From: Coriobacteriales bacterium
GTDB taxonomy: Bacteria > Actinomycetota > Coriobacteriia > Coriobacteriales > UBA8131
DNA length: 6,989 nucleotides
Assembly (NCBI GenBank): GCA_031268525.1
Contig: JAIRXA010000090.1
Coordinates: 1-6,989 of the forward strand
Direction of reading: 5' to 3'
In this document: positions 1 to 5,915 of the stretch, in pieces
How the letters are laid out: each line of letters begins with the position of its first letter
How positions within the stretch are numbered: position 1 is the first letter of the stretch
Notes under the pieces: model-generated
Databases searched by the model: none
What the model saw: the letters and a program-made list of their open reading frames with translations, nothing else
What the model was told of the DNA's origin: nothing
Made by a program: the position numbers and the translations under genes

Positions 1-38
1 CTGGTATTATTCTGCGTGGTCAAGCTCTTGGTTGTCGA

Positions 39-63
39 TGACACACTCAGAATGAGTGTGTCA
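39..63. repeat. Perfect 11-bp inverted repeat (hairpin), loop GAA/TTC
   Basis: The left arm TGACACACTCA (39-49) is exactly complementary to the right arm TGAGTGTGTCA (53-63), with a three-base loop. The stem would form in RNA or DNA on either strand. Neither side carries a run of T, so it is not a standard intrinsic terminator; it starts about 70 bases past the folP stop. The arm sequence GTGTCA/TGACAC recurs in the next 60 bases, so the hairpin is probably part of a larger intergenic repeat element. Seen directly: the symmetry. Inferred: the REP-like nature. Confidence 0.75.
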
Positions 64-69
64 AATTAT

Positions 70-119
70 ACGTCCCCCTGACACGTCCTACCTGACACAT
101 CCGTCTCCCTCTGTCACAC
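70..119. repeat. Degenerate GTGTCA/GGACGT repeat units, possible REP-like element
   Basis: Read on the minus strand, three related units follow each other. They are GTGTCAGGGGGACGT (84-70), GTGTCAGGTAGGACGT (98-83) and a looser copy beginning GTGTGACAGAGGGAGACG (119-102). The first two share 14-15 positions and overlap by two bases. The hairpin at 39-63 supplies a further GTGTCA and TGACAC. From memory, intergenic elements mixing GGGGACGT with TGTCA blocks occur in many bacteria and are sometimes linked to REP-associated tyrosine transposases. That link is unverified, and no transposase is present in this window. Confidence 0.45.
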
Positions 120-132
120 GGCTCCTGCCTCA

Positions 133-966
133 CTACAGCGCTTCGAGGACCTTCAGGGCTTCGACGGTGGGGGCGACATCGTGGACACGCAGGACGCTGG
201 CGCCGCGGCTTGCCGCCCAGGCAGCAACCGCGACCGAGCCAGCCACGCGCTCGGCGGCTATAGGCACGCCGGTGAGCTGACCGATGAAGCCCTTGCGCGA
301 GAATGCGGCCATCAGCGGGTAGCCGAGCGCGGCCAGCTCAGGTGTGGCGCGCAGCAGCGTTCGGTTGTGCTCGTAGGTCTTGCCAAATCCCGGACCGGGG
401 TCGATGCAGATGCGCTCGCGCGCCACGCCTGCCAGCTCAAGCACGCCAGCCTGCGCCAGCAGGTAGGCCGAAACCTCGGCGACCACATCGTTGTAGTGTG
501 GTTCGTCCTGCATGTGCCGCGGTTCACCAAGCATGTGCATGACCACGCAGCCAGGTTCGCTGATCGCGCTCGCACAGACAGCGACCATCGACGGATCGCG
601 AAAACCGCTCACGTCGTTTATGATCGCCGCGCCCGCCTCCACGCAGGCTCGCGCCACCTCAGCATGACGCGTGTCGATGGAGACGATCAGCCCTTCCCCG
701 GCCAACACTTGCACCACCGGCACCACGCGCGCCAATTCCTCGTCGAGCGATACCTCCTCAGAACCGGGACGGGTTGATTCCCCGCCGATGTCGATGATGT
801 CGGCACCCTGCGCGATTAAAAGACGAGCATGATCACATGCTCGCTCAATCCCGATGTATAAACCACCGTCAGAGAAGCTGTCGGGCGTGACATTGAGGAT
901 TCCCATGACCAGTGGGCGTGCGCGAGATGACAGGTCAAAGCGGTGTGGACCACAATGCCAGATCAT
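133..966 (-). CDS. folP: Dihydropteroate synthase
   Basis: FolP is the cytoplasmic enzyme that condenses 6-hydroxymethyl-7,8-dihydropterin pyrophosphate with p-aminobenzoate to give 7,8-dihydropteroate; it is the sulfonamide target. The product is 277 aa, the normal length for a single TIM-barrel DHPS. Visible motifs, numbered from the chosen start, are GILNVTPDSFSDGG (22-35), DIGGESTRPGS (59-69), SIDTR (96-100), INDVSG (116-121), MHMLGEP (143-149), DPGPGFGK (189-196), SRKGFIG (223-229) and RVHDV (260-264). These cover the pterin, pyrophosphate and pABA/sulfonamide loops, with the catalytic-loop Lys and the C-terminal Arg-x-His present. An ATG at 970-972 overlaps the folE stop as TAATG, but its GAGG Shine-Dalgarno (975-978) is only 2 bases away. 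The ATG at 964-966 has an 8-base spacing and is preferred. The stop is TAG at 133-135. It is the last gene of the ftsH-folE-folP run. Confidence 0.97.
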   Translation of the reverse strand: MIWHCGPHRFDLSSRARPLVMGILNVTPDSFSDGGLYIGIERACDHARLLIAQGADIIDIGGESTRPGSEEVSLDEELARVVPVVQVLAGEGLIVSIDTRHAEVARACVEAGAAIINDVSGFRDPSMVAVCASAISEPGCVVMHMLGEPRHMQDEPHYNDVVAEVSAYLLAQAGVLELAGVARERICIDPGPGFGKTYEHNRTLLRATPELAALGYPLMAAFSRKGFIGQLTGVPIAAERVAGSVAVAAWAASRGASVLRVHDVAPTVEALKVLEAL

Positions 967-971
967 CACCA

Positions 972-1532
972 TTACCTCAAGATCAGAGAAAGTGCCTCAT
1001 CGCGGGTCTTCTGAGATAGCTTGAAGGCGCCGCGTACCGCAGAGGTGGTCGTCTTGGAGCCGGGCTTACGAACGCCGCGCATCGACATACACAGATGCTC
1101 GGCCTCGATGACGACGATGACTCCATCCGCCTCAAGTTGCTCCACCAGAGTATCGGCGACCTGCGAGGTCAGGCGCTCCTGAACCTGAGGTCGCCGCGCA
1201 AAAAGGTCTACAAGACGGGCAAGCTTGGAGATGCCGCAGATACGCCCATCCTTGCCAGGCAGATAGCCAACATGGGCCAAGCCGAAAAAGGGCACGAGGT
1301 GATGCTCGCAAAACGAGTAGAACGGGATGTCCTTCACGAGCACGAGTTCATTGTGATTCTCACCAAAACTCTTGACGAATAACTCCGCAGGATCCTGCCC
1401 CAGCCCAGCGAAGACCTCCTCATACATTCGAGCCACGCGAGCCGGGGTCTCAAGCAGACCCTCACGATTGGGATCCTCGCCCACCCCTTCAAGAATGAGG
1501 CGCACGCCTGCTTCGATCTTAGCGTGGTCCAT
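972..1532 (-). CDS. folE: GTP cyclohydrolase I
   Basis: FolE converts GTP to 7,8-dihydroneopterin triphosphate and formate, the first committed step of folate synthesis. It is a zinc enzyme that works as a decamer in the cytoplasm. From the chosen ATG the protein has 186 residues, near the family norm. The zinc ligands are visible as Cys75 and His78 in SFCEHHLVPFFG (73-84) and Cys148 in EAEHLCMSMRG (143-153). The catalytic histidines match His77 and His146. GISKLARLVDLFARRPQVQE (100-119) is the signature substrate segment. The frame stays open to an ATG at 1569-1571 that would add 13 residues. However, TAAGGA at 1541-1546 lies 8 bases before the ATG at 1530-1532, and that protein begins where the family usually does. 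This start lies inside the end of ftsH (14-base overlap), implying coupled translation. The stop TAA (972-974) is 5 bases before the chosen folP start. Confidence 0.97.
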   Translation of the reverse strand: MDHAKIEAGVRLILEGVGEDPNREGLLETPARVARMYEEVFAGLGQDPAELFVKSFGENHNELVLVKDIPFYSFCEHHLVPFFGLAHVGYLPGKDGRICGISKLARLVDLFARRPQVQERLTSQVADTLVEQLEADGVIVVIEAEHLCMSMRGVRKPGSKTTTSAVRGAFKLSQKTRDEALSLILR

Positions 1533-3846
1533 GGTGATGGTCCTTAGCATCGTCCGGGTCGGAATGTTCATTCACCACGTCTTCGGAGCTTTCTCCGAGG
1601 CGCTCACGCCCGAGGTCCCTGGACGCACCCGCCTCTTCACGCTCCGCCTCCTCACGCTCCGCGTCCTCAGGCTCCGCATCCGTCTCCTCCTCGTCTACGG
1701 CACCACGGCCAGAATTCGCATCCCAGTGCAGGATATCCTCAGGCCGCACTTTGCCACTGATCAGATCACGCAGAGTTGGCTCGGGCAGCCGTTTGCCCGC
1801 ACCCGGCGGCGGCGGATAGCCGTCCTGCCGATCAAGTGCCTGTGGCGGTGCGAGCAGGGCCAGACGCTCCCGCTCTTCAGCAGCATGACGCTCGTCCTCC
1901 TCCTCCTGCTGCTTGAGGTCGGCGGCCTTCTTCGCAAGAAGCTCTTCCTCGCCGGACAGATACTCATCCCAGGTGTCGTTGAGCAGCGCTTCGAGCGCCT
2001 CGCCATCCACGGTTTCACGCTCGATGAGCACGCCGACCATGAGTTCCATCTGCTCTCGACGCGACTCGAGTGTCTGACGCGCCCGCTTGTGAGCCGTCTC
2101 CATGATGCGCGCTACCTCTTCGTCGATGCGTTGGGCAGTCGCCTCGGAGTAATCGGGTGTCGCTGAATAATCGCGACCCAAGAAGACCTCGTGATTGGCC
2201 TCGCCGTAGACCTGTGAACCCAAGGCTTCGGTCATACCATAACGCGTGACCATCTGTCGTGCTACATTCGTGGCACGCTCCAGATCGTTGGACGCGCCTG
2301 TCGTGATGTCGTCGCAGAACAACTCCTCAGCCACGCGCCCGCCCAGAAAGACGGCCAAATCGTCGTACATCTCATTGCGAGAGTTCAGGAAGCGATCTTC
2401 AGAGGGCAGCGACAGCGTATAGCCGAGCGCCTGTCCACGACTGATGATGGATATCTTGTGCACCGGATCGGAATTCTCCAGCATGTGACCCACCAGGGCG
2501 TGGCCCGCCTCGTGGTAGGCGATGGTGCGTTTCTCCTTGTCAGTCATCACGCGGCTCTTGCGTTCGGGTCCCGCGATCTCGCGCTCCATGGCTTCATTGA
2601 GCTCCTGCATGGTGATAAGCTTCTTGCCTTTACGCGCCGTCAGCAGCGCGGACTCGTTCATCAGGTTTGCCAGGTCGGCGCCCGTGAAACCTGGAGTCAT
2701 GCGCGCGAGCTTATCCAGCTCAACCGAATGCGCCAGCGGCTTACCTTCAGCGTGTACCTTGAGTATCTGCTCACGACCCTTGAGGTCGGGACGCATCACC
2801 ATGATCTGGCGATCAAAACGCCCTGGGCGCAGCAGGGCCGGATCGAGAATATCCACGCGGTTGGTCGCGGCGATGAGGATGACGCTTTGGTGATCGTCAA
2901 AGCCGTCCATCTCCACGAGCAACTGATTGAGAGTCTGCTCGCGCTCATCATGTCCGCCGCCAAGGCCTGCTCCGCGCTGACGGCCGACCGCGTCAATCTC
3001 GTCGATGAAGATGATGGCCGGCGCCGCGGTCTTGGCCTGCTCAAACAGATCACGCACGCGTGAGGCACCCACGCCGACGAACATCTCCACGAAATCCGAG
3101 CCGGAGATCGAGAAAAAGGGAACGCCCGCTTCACCGGCGACCGCCCGTGCGAGCAGAGTCTTGCCGGTTCCCGGAGGGCCGACAAGCAGGACACCACGGG
3201 GAATCTTCGCGCCGAGACTCTGGTATTTGCCCGGATTGGCGAGGAAGTCCTTGACCTCCTGCAGCTCCTCGACCGCCTCGTCGATACCCGCCACATCACT
3301 GAACTTGGTGGTCGGGCGCTCCTCGTGAGCCTTCTTCGCCTTGGTCCTGCCAAACTGCATCTGCTTGTTGTTGGCATTGTTGAACTGCGAGAGCATGATC
3401 CACATGAACACGCCGATGAGCAACACGGGGATGGCGATACTGAGAATGCTGATCCAGGCGCTCGGATTGGAGGTGTCGACCGTGAACTTCGTCCCAGGGT
3501 GAGCGCTCATCAGCTCGTTGAGCGAATCGGCGCCGATGTACGTCGAGGTGAAGGCTACCGCAGCCCCGGGATCGCTCGCCTCCGTCGCCTCGCCGCCCGG
3601 ACGCACCACGGAGATCAACGAACCCTCTCTGAGATAGTGGCCCGACAGCAGTGCGCTGCTCGAGTTGTAGATGACATCGACAACACGGTCCTGCTCCACA
3701 GCTTGAACGAACTCGCTGGTAGTGATCTCGTCGATGACGGGCTTGCGCGCACCATTGAAGAGTTGGGTGAGCATGATGATCGCCAGGATGACGATTATTA
3801 CCCCATAGATGACCAGACTACGGCGGTTACGTGGTTTGTTTGCCAA
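1519..3846 (-). CDS. ftsH: ATP-dependent zinc metalloprotease FtsH
   Basis: FtsH is a membrane-anchored hexameric AAA+ protease that extracts and degrades misfolded membrane proteins and some regulators. The 775-aa product has a basic N-terminus, TM helix 1 (about 11-31), an extracytoplasmic domain (about 32-130) and TM helix 2 (about 131-152). The AAA module follows: Walker A GPPGTGKT (223-230), Walker B IIFIDEID (278-285), and the second region of homology ATNRVDILDPALLRPGRFDR (327-346) with arginine fingers Arg340 and Arg343. The M41 protease has the zinc site HEAGH (445-449), with the third ligand probably Asp521 in SNDLE. The start codon is TTG (3844-3846), with AGGA (3853-3856) 6 bases upstream. 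The next in-frame ATG falls inside TM1, so TTG is well supported. After residue 630 comes an unusually long tail of about 145 residues: charged coiled-coil-like, Pro-rich, a hydrophobic segment, then acidic. Its last codons overlap folE. Confidence 0.98.
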   Translation of the reverse strand: MANKPRNRRSLVIYGVIIVILAIIMLTQLFNGARKPVIDEITTSEFVQAVEQDRVVDVIYNSSSALLSGHYLREGSLISVVRPGGEATEASDPGAAVAFTSTYIGADSLNELMSAHPGTKFTVDTSNPSAWISILSIAIPVLLIGVFMWIMLSQFNNANNKQMQFGRTKAKKAHEERPTTKFSDVAGIDEAVEELQEVKDFLANPGKYQSLGAKIPRGVLLVGPPGTGKTLLARAVAGEAGVPFFSISGSDFVEMFVGVGASRVRDLFEQAKTAAPAIIFIDEIDAVGRQRGAGLGGGHDEREQTLNQLLVEMDGFDDHQSVILIAATNRVDILDPALLRPGRFDRQIMVMRPDLKGREQILKVHAEGKPLAHSVELDKLARMTPGFTGADLANLMNESALLTARKGKKLITMQELNEAMEREIAGPERKSRVMTDKEKRTIAYHEAGHALVGHMLENSDPVHKISIISRGQALGYTLSLPSEDRFLNSRNEMYDDLAVFLGGRVAEELFCDDITTGASNDLERATNVARQMVTRYGMTEALGSQVYGEANHEVFLGRDYSATPDYSEATAQRIDEEVARIMETAHKRARQTLESRREQMELMVGVLIERETVDGEALEALLNDTWDEYLSGEEELLAKKAADLKQQEEEDERHAAEERERLALLAPPQALDRQDGYPPPPGAGKRLPEPTLRDLISGKVRPEDILHWDANSGRGAVDEEETDAEPEDAEREEAEREEAGASRDLGRERLGESSEDVVNEHSDPDDAKDHHHGPR
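1636..1680 (-). repeat. Three 15-bp direct repeats inside ftsH
   Basis: Three adjacent 15-base units (1636-1650, 1651-1665, 1666-1680) differ at only a few positions; the core CTC(A)CGCTCCGC is common on the plus strand. They encode the pentapeptides DAEPE, DAERE and EAERE (FtsH residues 723-737). Because the unit is a multiple of three, gain or loss of copies would keep frame and simply change the length of the acidic tail. Confidence 0.8.
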
Positions 3847-3852
3847 GGGTTT

Positions 3853-3856
3853 TCCT
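3853..3856 (-). promoter_or_regulatory. Shine-Dalgarno AGGA for the TTG start of ftsH
   Basis: On the minus strand AGGA precedes TTG by 6 bases (AGGAAAACCCTTG). No in-frame ATG or GTG exists between the upstream region and the first transmembrane helix, so this site decides the ftsH start. Confidence 0.7.
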
Positions 3857-3891
3857 AACGGTTGGGGACCTGTCGGTAGGGATAGGACTCA

Positions 3892-3916
3892 TTGAAGTTC
3901 ATCGAAATTTCTTCAA
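3892..3916. repeat. Nested inverted repeat in the hpt-ftsH gap
   Basis: TTGAAG (3892-3897) pairs with CTTCAA (3911-3916). Inside it, TTC (3898-3900) pairs with GAA (3904-3906) around ATC. The 83-base gap between hpt and ftsH is the only place upstream of ftsH for an ftsH-specific control site. The stem is A+T-rich and has no following T run, so an operator or processing site is more likely than a terminator. A function is inference only. Confidence 0.35.
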
Positions 3917-3929
3917 GGGTTTCGGAGCG

Positions 3930-4472
3930 TTAATCACGGTAAACCTGCGGATCTAAAACGCCGATATAGGGCAGATTACGGTAGGACTCTGCGTAGTCGA
4001 GTCCGTAGCCGACAACAAACTCATCGGGGCAGATCAAACCCACGTACTGACAGGTGACATCGGTCTCCTGCCTGCCCTCCTTGAGCAGCAGGGTTACAAC
4101 TCCCACAGACAGAGGGCGACGACTCCGGAGATTCTTGATGAGGTATTTGAGGGTCAGACCACTATCAAGGATATCCTCGACGATCAGAATATGACGACCC
4201 TCTACGGCAGCATTGAGGTCCTTGATGATGCGCACGACACCCGAGCTCTTTGCTTCGGCCCCATAGCTGGAAACGGCCATGAAGTCGATTTCGATATCAC
4301 TCGTGATGGCACGCGCCAGATCGGCCATGAAGATGAATGCGCCTTTGAGCACCGTGACTAAAAGCAACTTCTCGCCCGCATAGTCGGTACTGATCTGCGC
4401 TCCCAGTCGCTGCACACACTCAGCGATCTGCTGCTCATCGAACAAGATCTCTTTGACGTCTTCGTGCACCAT
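3930..4472 (-). CDS. hpt: Hypoxanthine(-guanine) phosphoribosyltransferase
   Basis: This cytoplasmic purine-salvage enzyme transfers phosphoribose from PRPP to hypoxanthine or guanine, giving IMP or GMP. The 180-aa product is full length for bacterial Hpt. Motifs from the chosen start are LKGAF (42-46), the loop that contacts pyrophosphate; SSYG (68-71) in the mobile catalytic loop; and the PRPP-binding signature ILIVEDILDSGLTL (95-108) with the paired acidic residues Glu99-Asp100. The C-terminal purine and metal site is in DEFVVGYGLDYAESYRNLPY (residues about 150-169). A GTG at 4500-4502 would add 10 residues, but the ATG at 4470-4472 has a strong GAGGGG (4476-4481) just upstream and gives the family's usual N-terminus. 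It lies 57 bases after tilS and 83 bases before ftsH, an order common in Gram-positive bacteria. Confidence 0.97.
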   Translation of the reverse strand: MVHEDVKEILFDEQQIAECVQRLGAQISTDYAGEKLLLVTVLKGAFIFMADLARAITSDIEIDFMAVSSYGAEAKSSGVVRIIKDLNAAVEGRHILIVEDILDSGLTLKYLIKNLRSRRPLSVGVVTLLLKEGRQETDVTCQYVGLICPDEFVVGYGLDYAESYRNLPYIGVLDPQVYRD

Positions 4473-4529
4473 GCTCCCCTCGGGTCCGCCCCTGTGGCTC
4501 ACACCCAGTACGTGCTTTCTGCCTACTTC

Positions 4530-5726
4530 TCAGTACAAAGGCCTCGTGTGTCCCTCAGATCCCGTGTCGGTTCCCTCATCGGCTTGCCGTTTTGGCTGTT
4601 GATTGGGCTGATCAGCGGCCGCTTTTCTGCGAATGATCAGTGTAGCGCAAACCGTGCGAACCGTCACATCACCGGGGATATCCGTTGCAAAACCGACACG
4701 CGCTCCCTCGGTGGCAATACTGTGGAGGTGTTCGGCAGTGATGCGTGCGTCGGGCGGCATCACCTGTGAGCAGGCGTAATGCAAGACACGGCGAACGAGC
4801 ACGGGATCATGGGCGAGAAGCGCCGTGTCGATGGTGGCGATGGGCTCGGGCGGGATGCGATCGATACGTACGAAGCGTTCGATGAGCTCGTGTGCCTGAG
4901 CGTCGAGACAGGCGTCCTCGGCTGCCAGGTTATCGAGACTGCGAGCGATCGTCTCGGTCAGACGCGGATTGCGCGTGGTGAGCAGGGGGATGACCTCATG
5001 ACGCACGAAGGCGCGCAGGTGGTCGGTATCGGCGTTACTGGCGTCCTCGCACCAGAGGTCGGCTGACACCGCATCGCCGAGGCGGGTCTGCTCCGCACTT
5101 CCGTTCACAATCTCAAGGGTATCTCCGCTTTCGTCGGTACTCCCCATGCGAGGGGCAGAGCGCCGCAAGCAGTCCTGCAACTGCGCGCGTGAGCAGTTCA
5201 TCAGCGGCCGGATGACACGTCCGTTGACAAAGGGGATAGAAGCCAGTGCACCCACTCCCCCACCCTTGATGACACGCATCAGGTAGGTTTCGACACGTTC
5301 ATCGCGTGTATGGGCGACAGCTATGCGTCCTCGCTCAGGCGTCACATGAGCCTGTAAACATTGAGCATCAAGCAGCTCGGCGGCGAGCGTGTAGCGTAAA
5401 CGGTGTCCCAAAGCCTCGATGTTCTCACCAGTCCGCTGGGCCTCGGCGGCAACGTCGACTCGACGGATTTCCACCGGCAAGCGAAGCTCGGCTGCCAGAG
5501 CGACGACAAAACGCTCGTCAGCATCGGCCTGATCGCCACGCAACTGGTGGTTGATGTGCAGGATCGTGTAATTATTGTGTGGATAGAGCTCGGGCAGCAG
5601 ACGCGCCAGAGCGCTTGAATCCGAGCCGCCACTGACCATCAGCACAACAGGGATGCCGTCTCCAAAAGCAGAGAGCATCGCATACTGCTCAACGGTTGCG
5701 CGTATGGTGGTGTGCAGTTTGTCCAT
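4530..5726 (-). CDS. tilS: tRNA(Ile)-lysidine synthetase
   Basis: TilS joins lysine to C34 of the CAU-anticodon tRNA-Ile with ATP, so that it reads AUA as isoleucine rather than methionine; it is normally essential. The 398-aa product begins with an N-type ATP pyrophosphatase domain carrying the PP-loop SGGSDS (32-37), then ILHINHQLRG (55-64) and AHTRDERVET (138-147), the family's second signature. WCEDASNAD (225-233) with the following RAFVRHEVIPLL (238-249) is the tRNA/ATP-contact motif. A substrate-binding region follows (about 298-367), then a polar tail of about 30 residues with no recognisable TilS_C domain. Between RPLM-x-CSR and the WCED motif there are about 30 more residues than in E. 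coli TilS. A GTG at 5730-5732 is possible, but AAGG at 5732-5735 sits 5 bases before the ATG at 5724-5726, and that GTG overlaps the Shine-Dalgarno, so the ATG is chosen. Confidence 0.95.
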   Translation of the reverse strand: MDKLHTTIRATVEQYAMLSAFGDGIPVVLMVSGGSDSSALARLLPELYPHNNYTILHINHQLRGDQADADERFVVALAAELRLPVEIRRVDVAAEAQRTGENIEALGHRLRYTLAAELLDAQCLQAHVTPERGRIAVAHTRDERVETYLMRVIKGGGVGALASIPFVNGRVIRPLMNCSRAQLQDCLRRSAPRMGSTDESGDTLEIVNGSAEQTRLGDAVSADLWCEDASNADTDHLRAFVRHEVIPLLTTRNPRLTETIARSLDNLAAEDACLDAQAHELIERFVRIDRIPPEPIATIDTALLAHDPVLVRRVLHYACSQVMPPDARITAEHLHSIATEGARVGFATDIPGDVTVRTVCATLIIRRKAAADQPNQQPKRQADEGTDTGSEGHTRPLY

Positions 5727-5740
5727 GTTCACCTTGTATA

Positions 5741-5754
5741 GGCGAGGATTCGCC
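5741..5754. repeat. Small hairpin just upstream of tilS
   Basis: GGCGA (5741-5745) and TCGCC (5750-5754) form a perfect 5-bp, G+C-rich stem with a GGAT loop. It lies 5 bases upstream of the tilS Shine-Dalgarno on the minus strand. It could affect translation initiation or mRNA stability; it is too short to claim more. Confidence 0.4.
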
Positions 5755-5755
5755 A

Positions 5756-5783
5756 GAAACCCACGGAACCCACGGAACCCACG
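5756..5783. repeat. 9-bp tandem repeat, three units (GAACCCACG)
   Basis: GAAACCCACG (5756-5765, one extra A) is followed by two perfect GAACCCACG units (5766-5774, 5775-5783). On the minus strand the unit reads CGTGGGTTC. It lies in the tilS-groL intergenic region, directly beside a different 9-bp repeat. Confidence 0.85.
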
Positions 5784-5784
5784 G

Positions 5785-5811
5785 AGGCAGAAAAGGCAGA
5801 AAAGGCAGCCC
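5785..5811. repeat. 9-bp tandem repeat, three units (AGGCAGAAA)
   Basis: AGGCAGAAA occurs at 5785-5793 and 5794-5802, and a third diverged unit AGGCAGCCC at 5803-5811. It starts one base after the end of the GAACCCACG array. On the minus strand the unit reads TTTCTGCCT. Two unrelated nonamers repeated three times back to back look like a short intergenic repeat element rather than chance. Confidence 0.85.
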
Positions 5812-5815
5812 TTTT
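5800..5815 (-). terminator. groL: Weak candidate intrinsic terminator after groL
   Basis: On the minus strand AAAAGG (5815-5810) and CCTTTT (5805-5800) form a 6-bp stem around GCTG, followed by CTGCCTTTTCTG. The U-rich right arm resembles an intrinsic terminator, but the stem is short and A+T-rich and overlaps the tandem repeat. It lies about 100 bases after the groL stop. Read-through into tilS is quite possible. Confidence 0.25.
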
Positions 5816-5915
5816 ACAACAGAAGCGTACCGGGTCGTACGTGACTGAATCTCAGAGCTGCCTTTGCTATCTCACGCAAAACTCGCGCAGGATGTGTGCC
5901 TCAAACGTGGATCGT

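Noticed and set aside
59..64. TTGACA on the minus strand as a -35 box
   Set aside because: The bases 16-18 downstream show no -10 match, and the hexamer belongs to the hairpin arm.
65..70. TATAAT on the minus strand as a -10 box
   Set aside because: No TTGACA-like hexamer at 16-18 bases upstream (88-93 reads AGGTAG); it appears to be part of the repeat element.
181..777. Plus-strand frame of 198 codons opposite folP
   Set aside because: The minus-strand frame carries all DHPS motifs; the plus frame is His/Arg-rich with no family features.
1533..1571. Upstream ATG start for folE giving 199 aa
   Set aside because: No Shine-Dalgarno precedes it, and TAAGGA is correctly placed for the ATG at 1530-1532.
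1372..2166. 264-codon plus-strand frame opposite the end of ftsH and start of folE
   Set aside because: It lies opposite verified coding sequence, and its Leu/Arg-rich composition is what the antisense of Glu/Ala/Arg-rich codons gives.
5735..5740. TATACA on the minus strand as a tilS -10 box
   Set aside because: The 17-bp upstream hexamer is TGGGTT within the tandem repeat, and transcription would start almost on the start codon, over the Shine-Dalgarno.
5826..5841. CGTAC/GTACG inverted repeat after groL
   Set aside because: Only 5 bp, partly self-palindromic, no T run; likely chance.
5653..5844. Small plus-strand frame spanning the tandem repeats (NPR and RQK repeats)
   Set aside because: Its regular peptide pattern only reflects the 9-bp DNA repeats; half overlaps tilS antisense and there is no Shine-Dalgarno.
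5863..5880. TTTGC/GCAAA inverted repeat just after groL as a terminator
   Set aside because: A 5-bp A+T-rich stem with an 8-base loop and no following T run on either strand.
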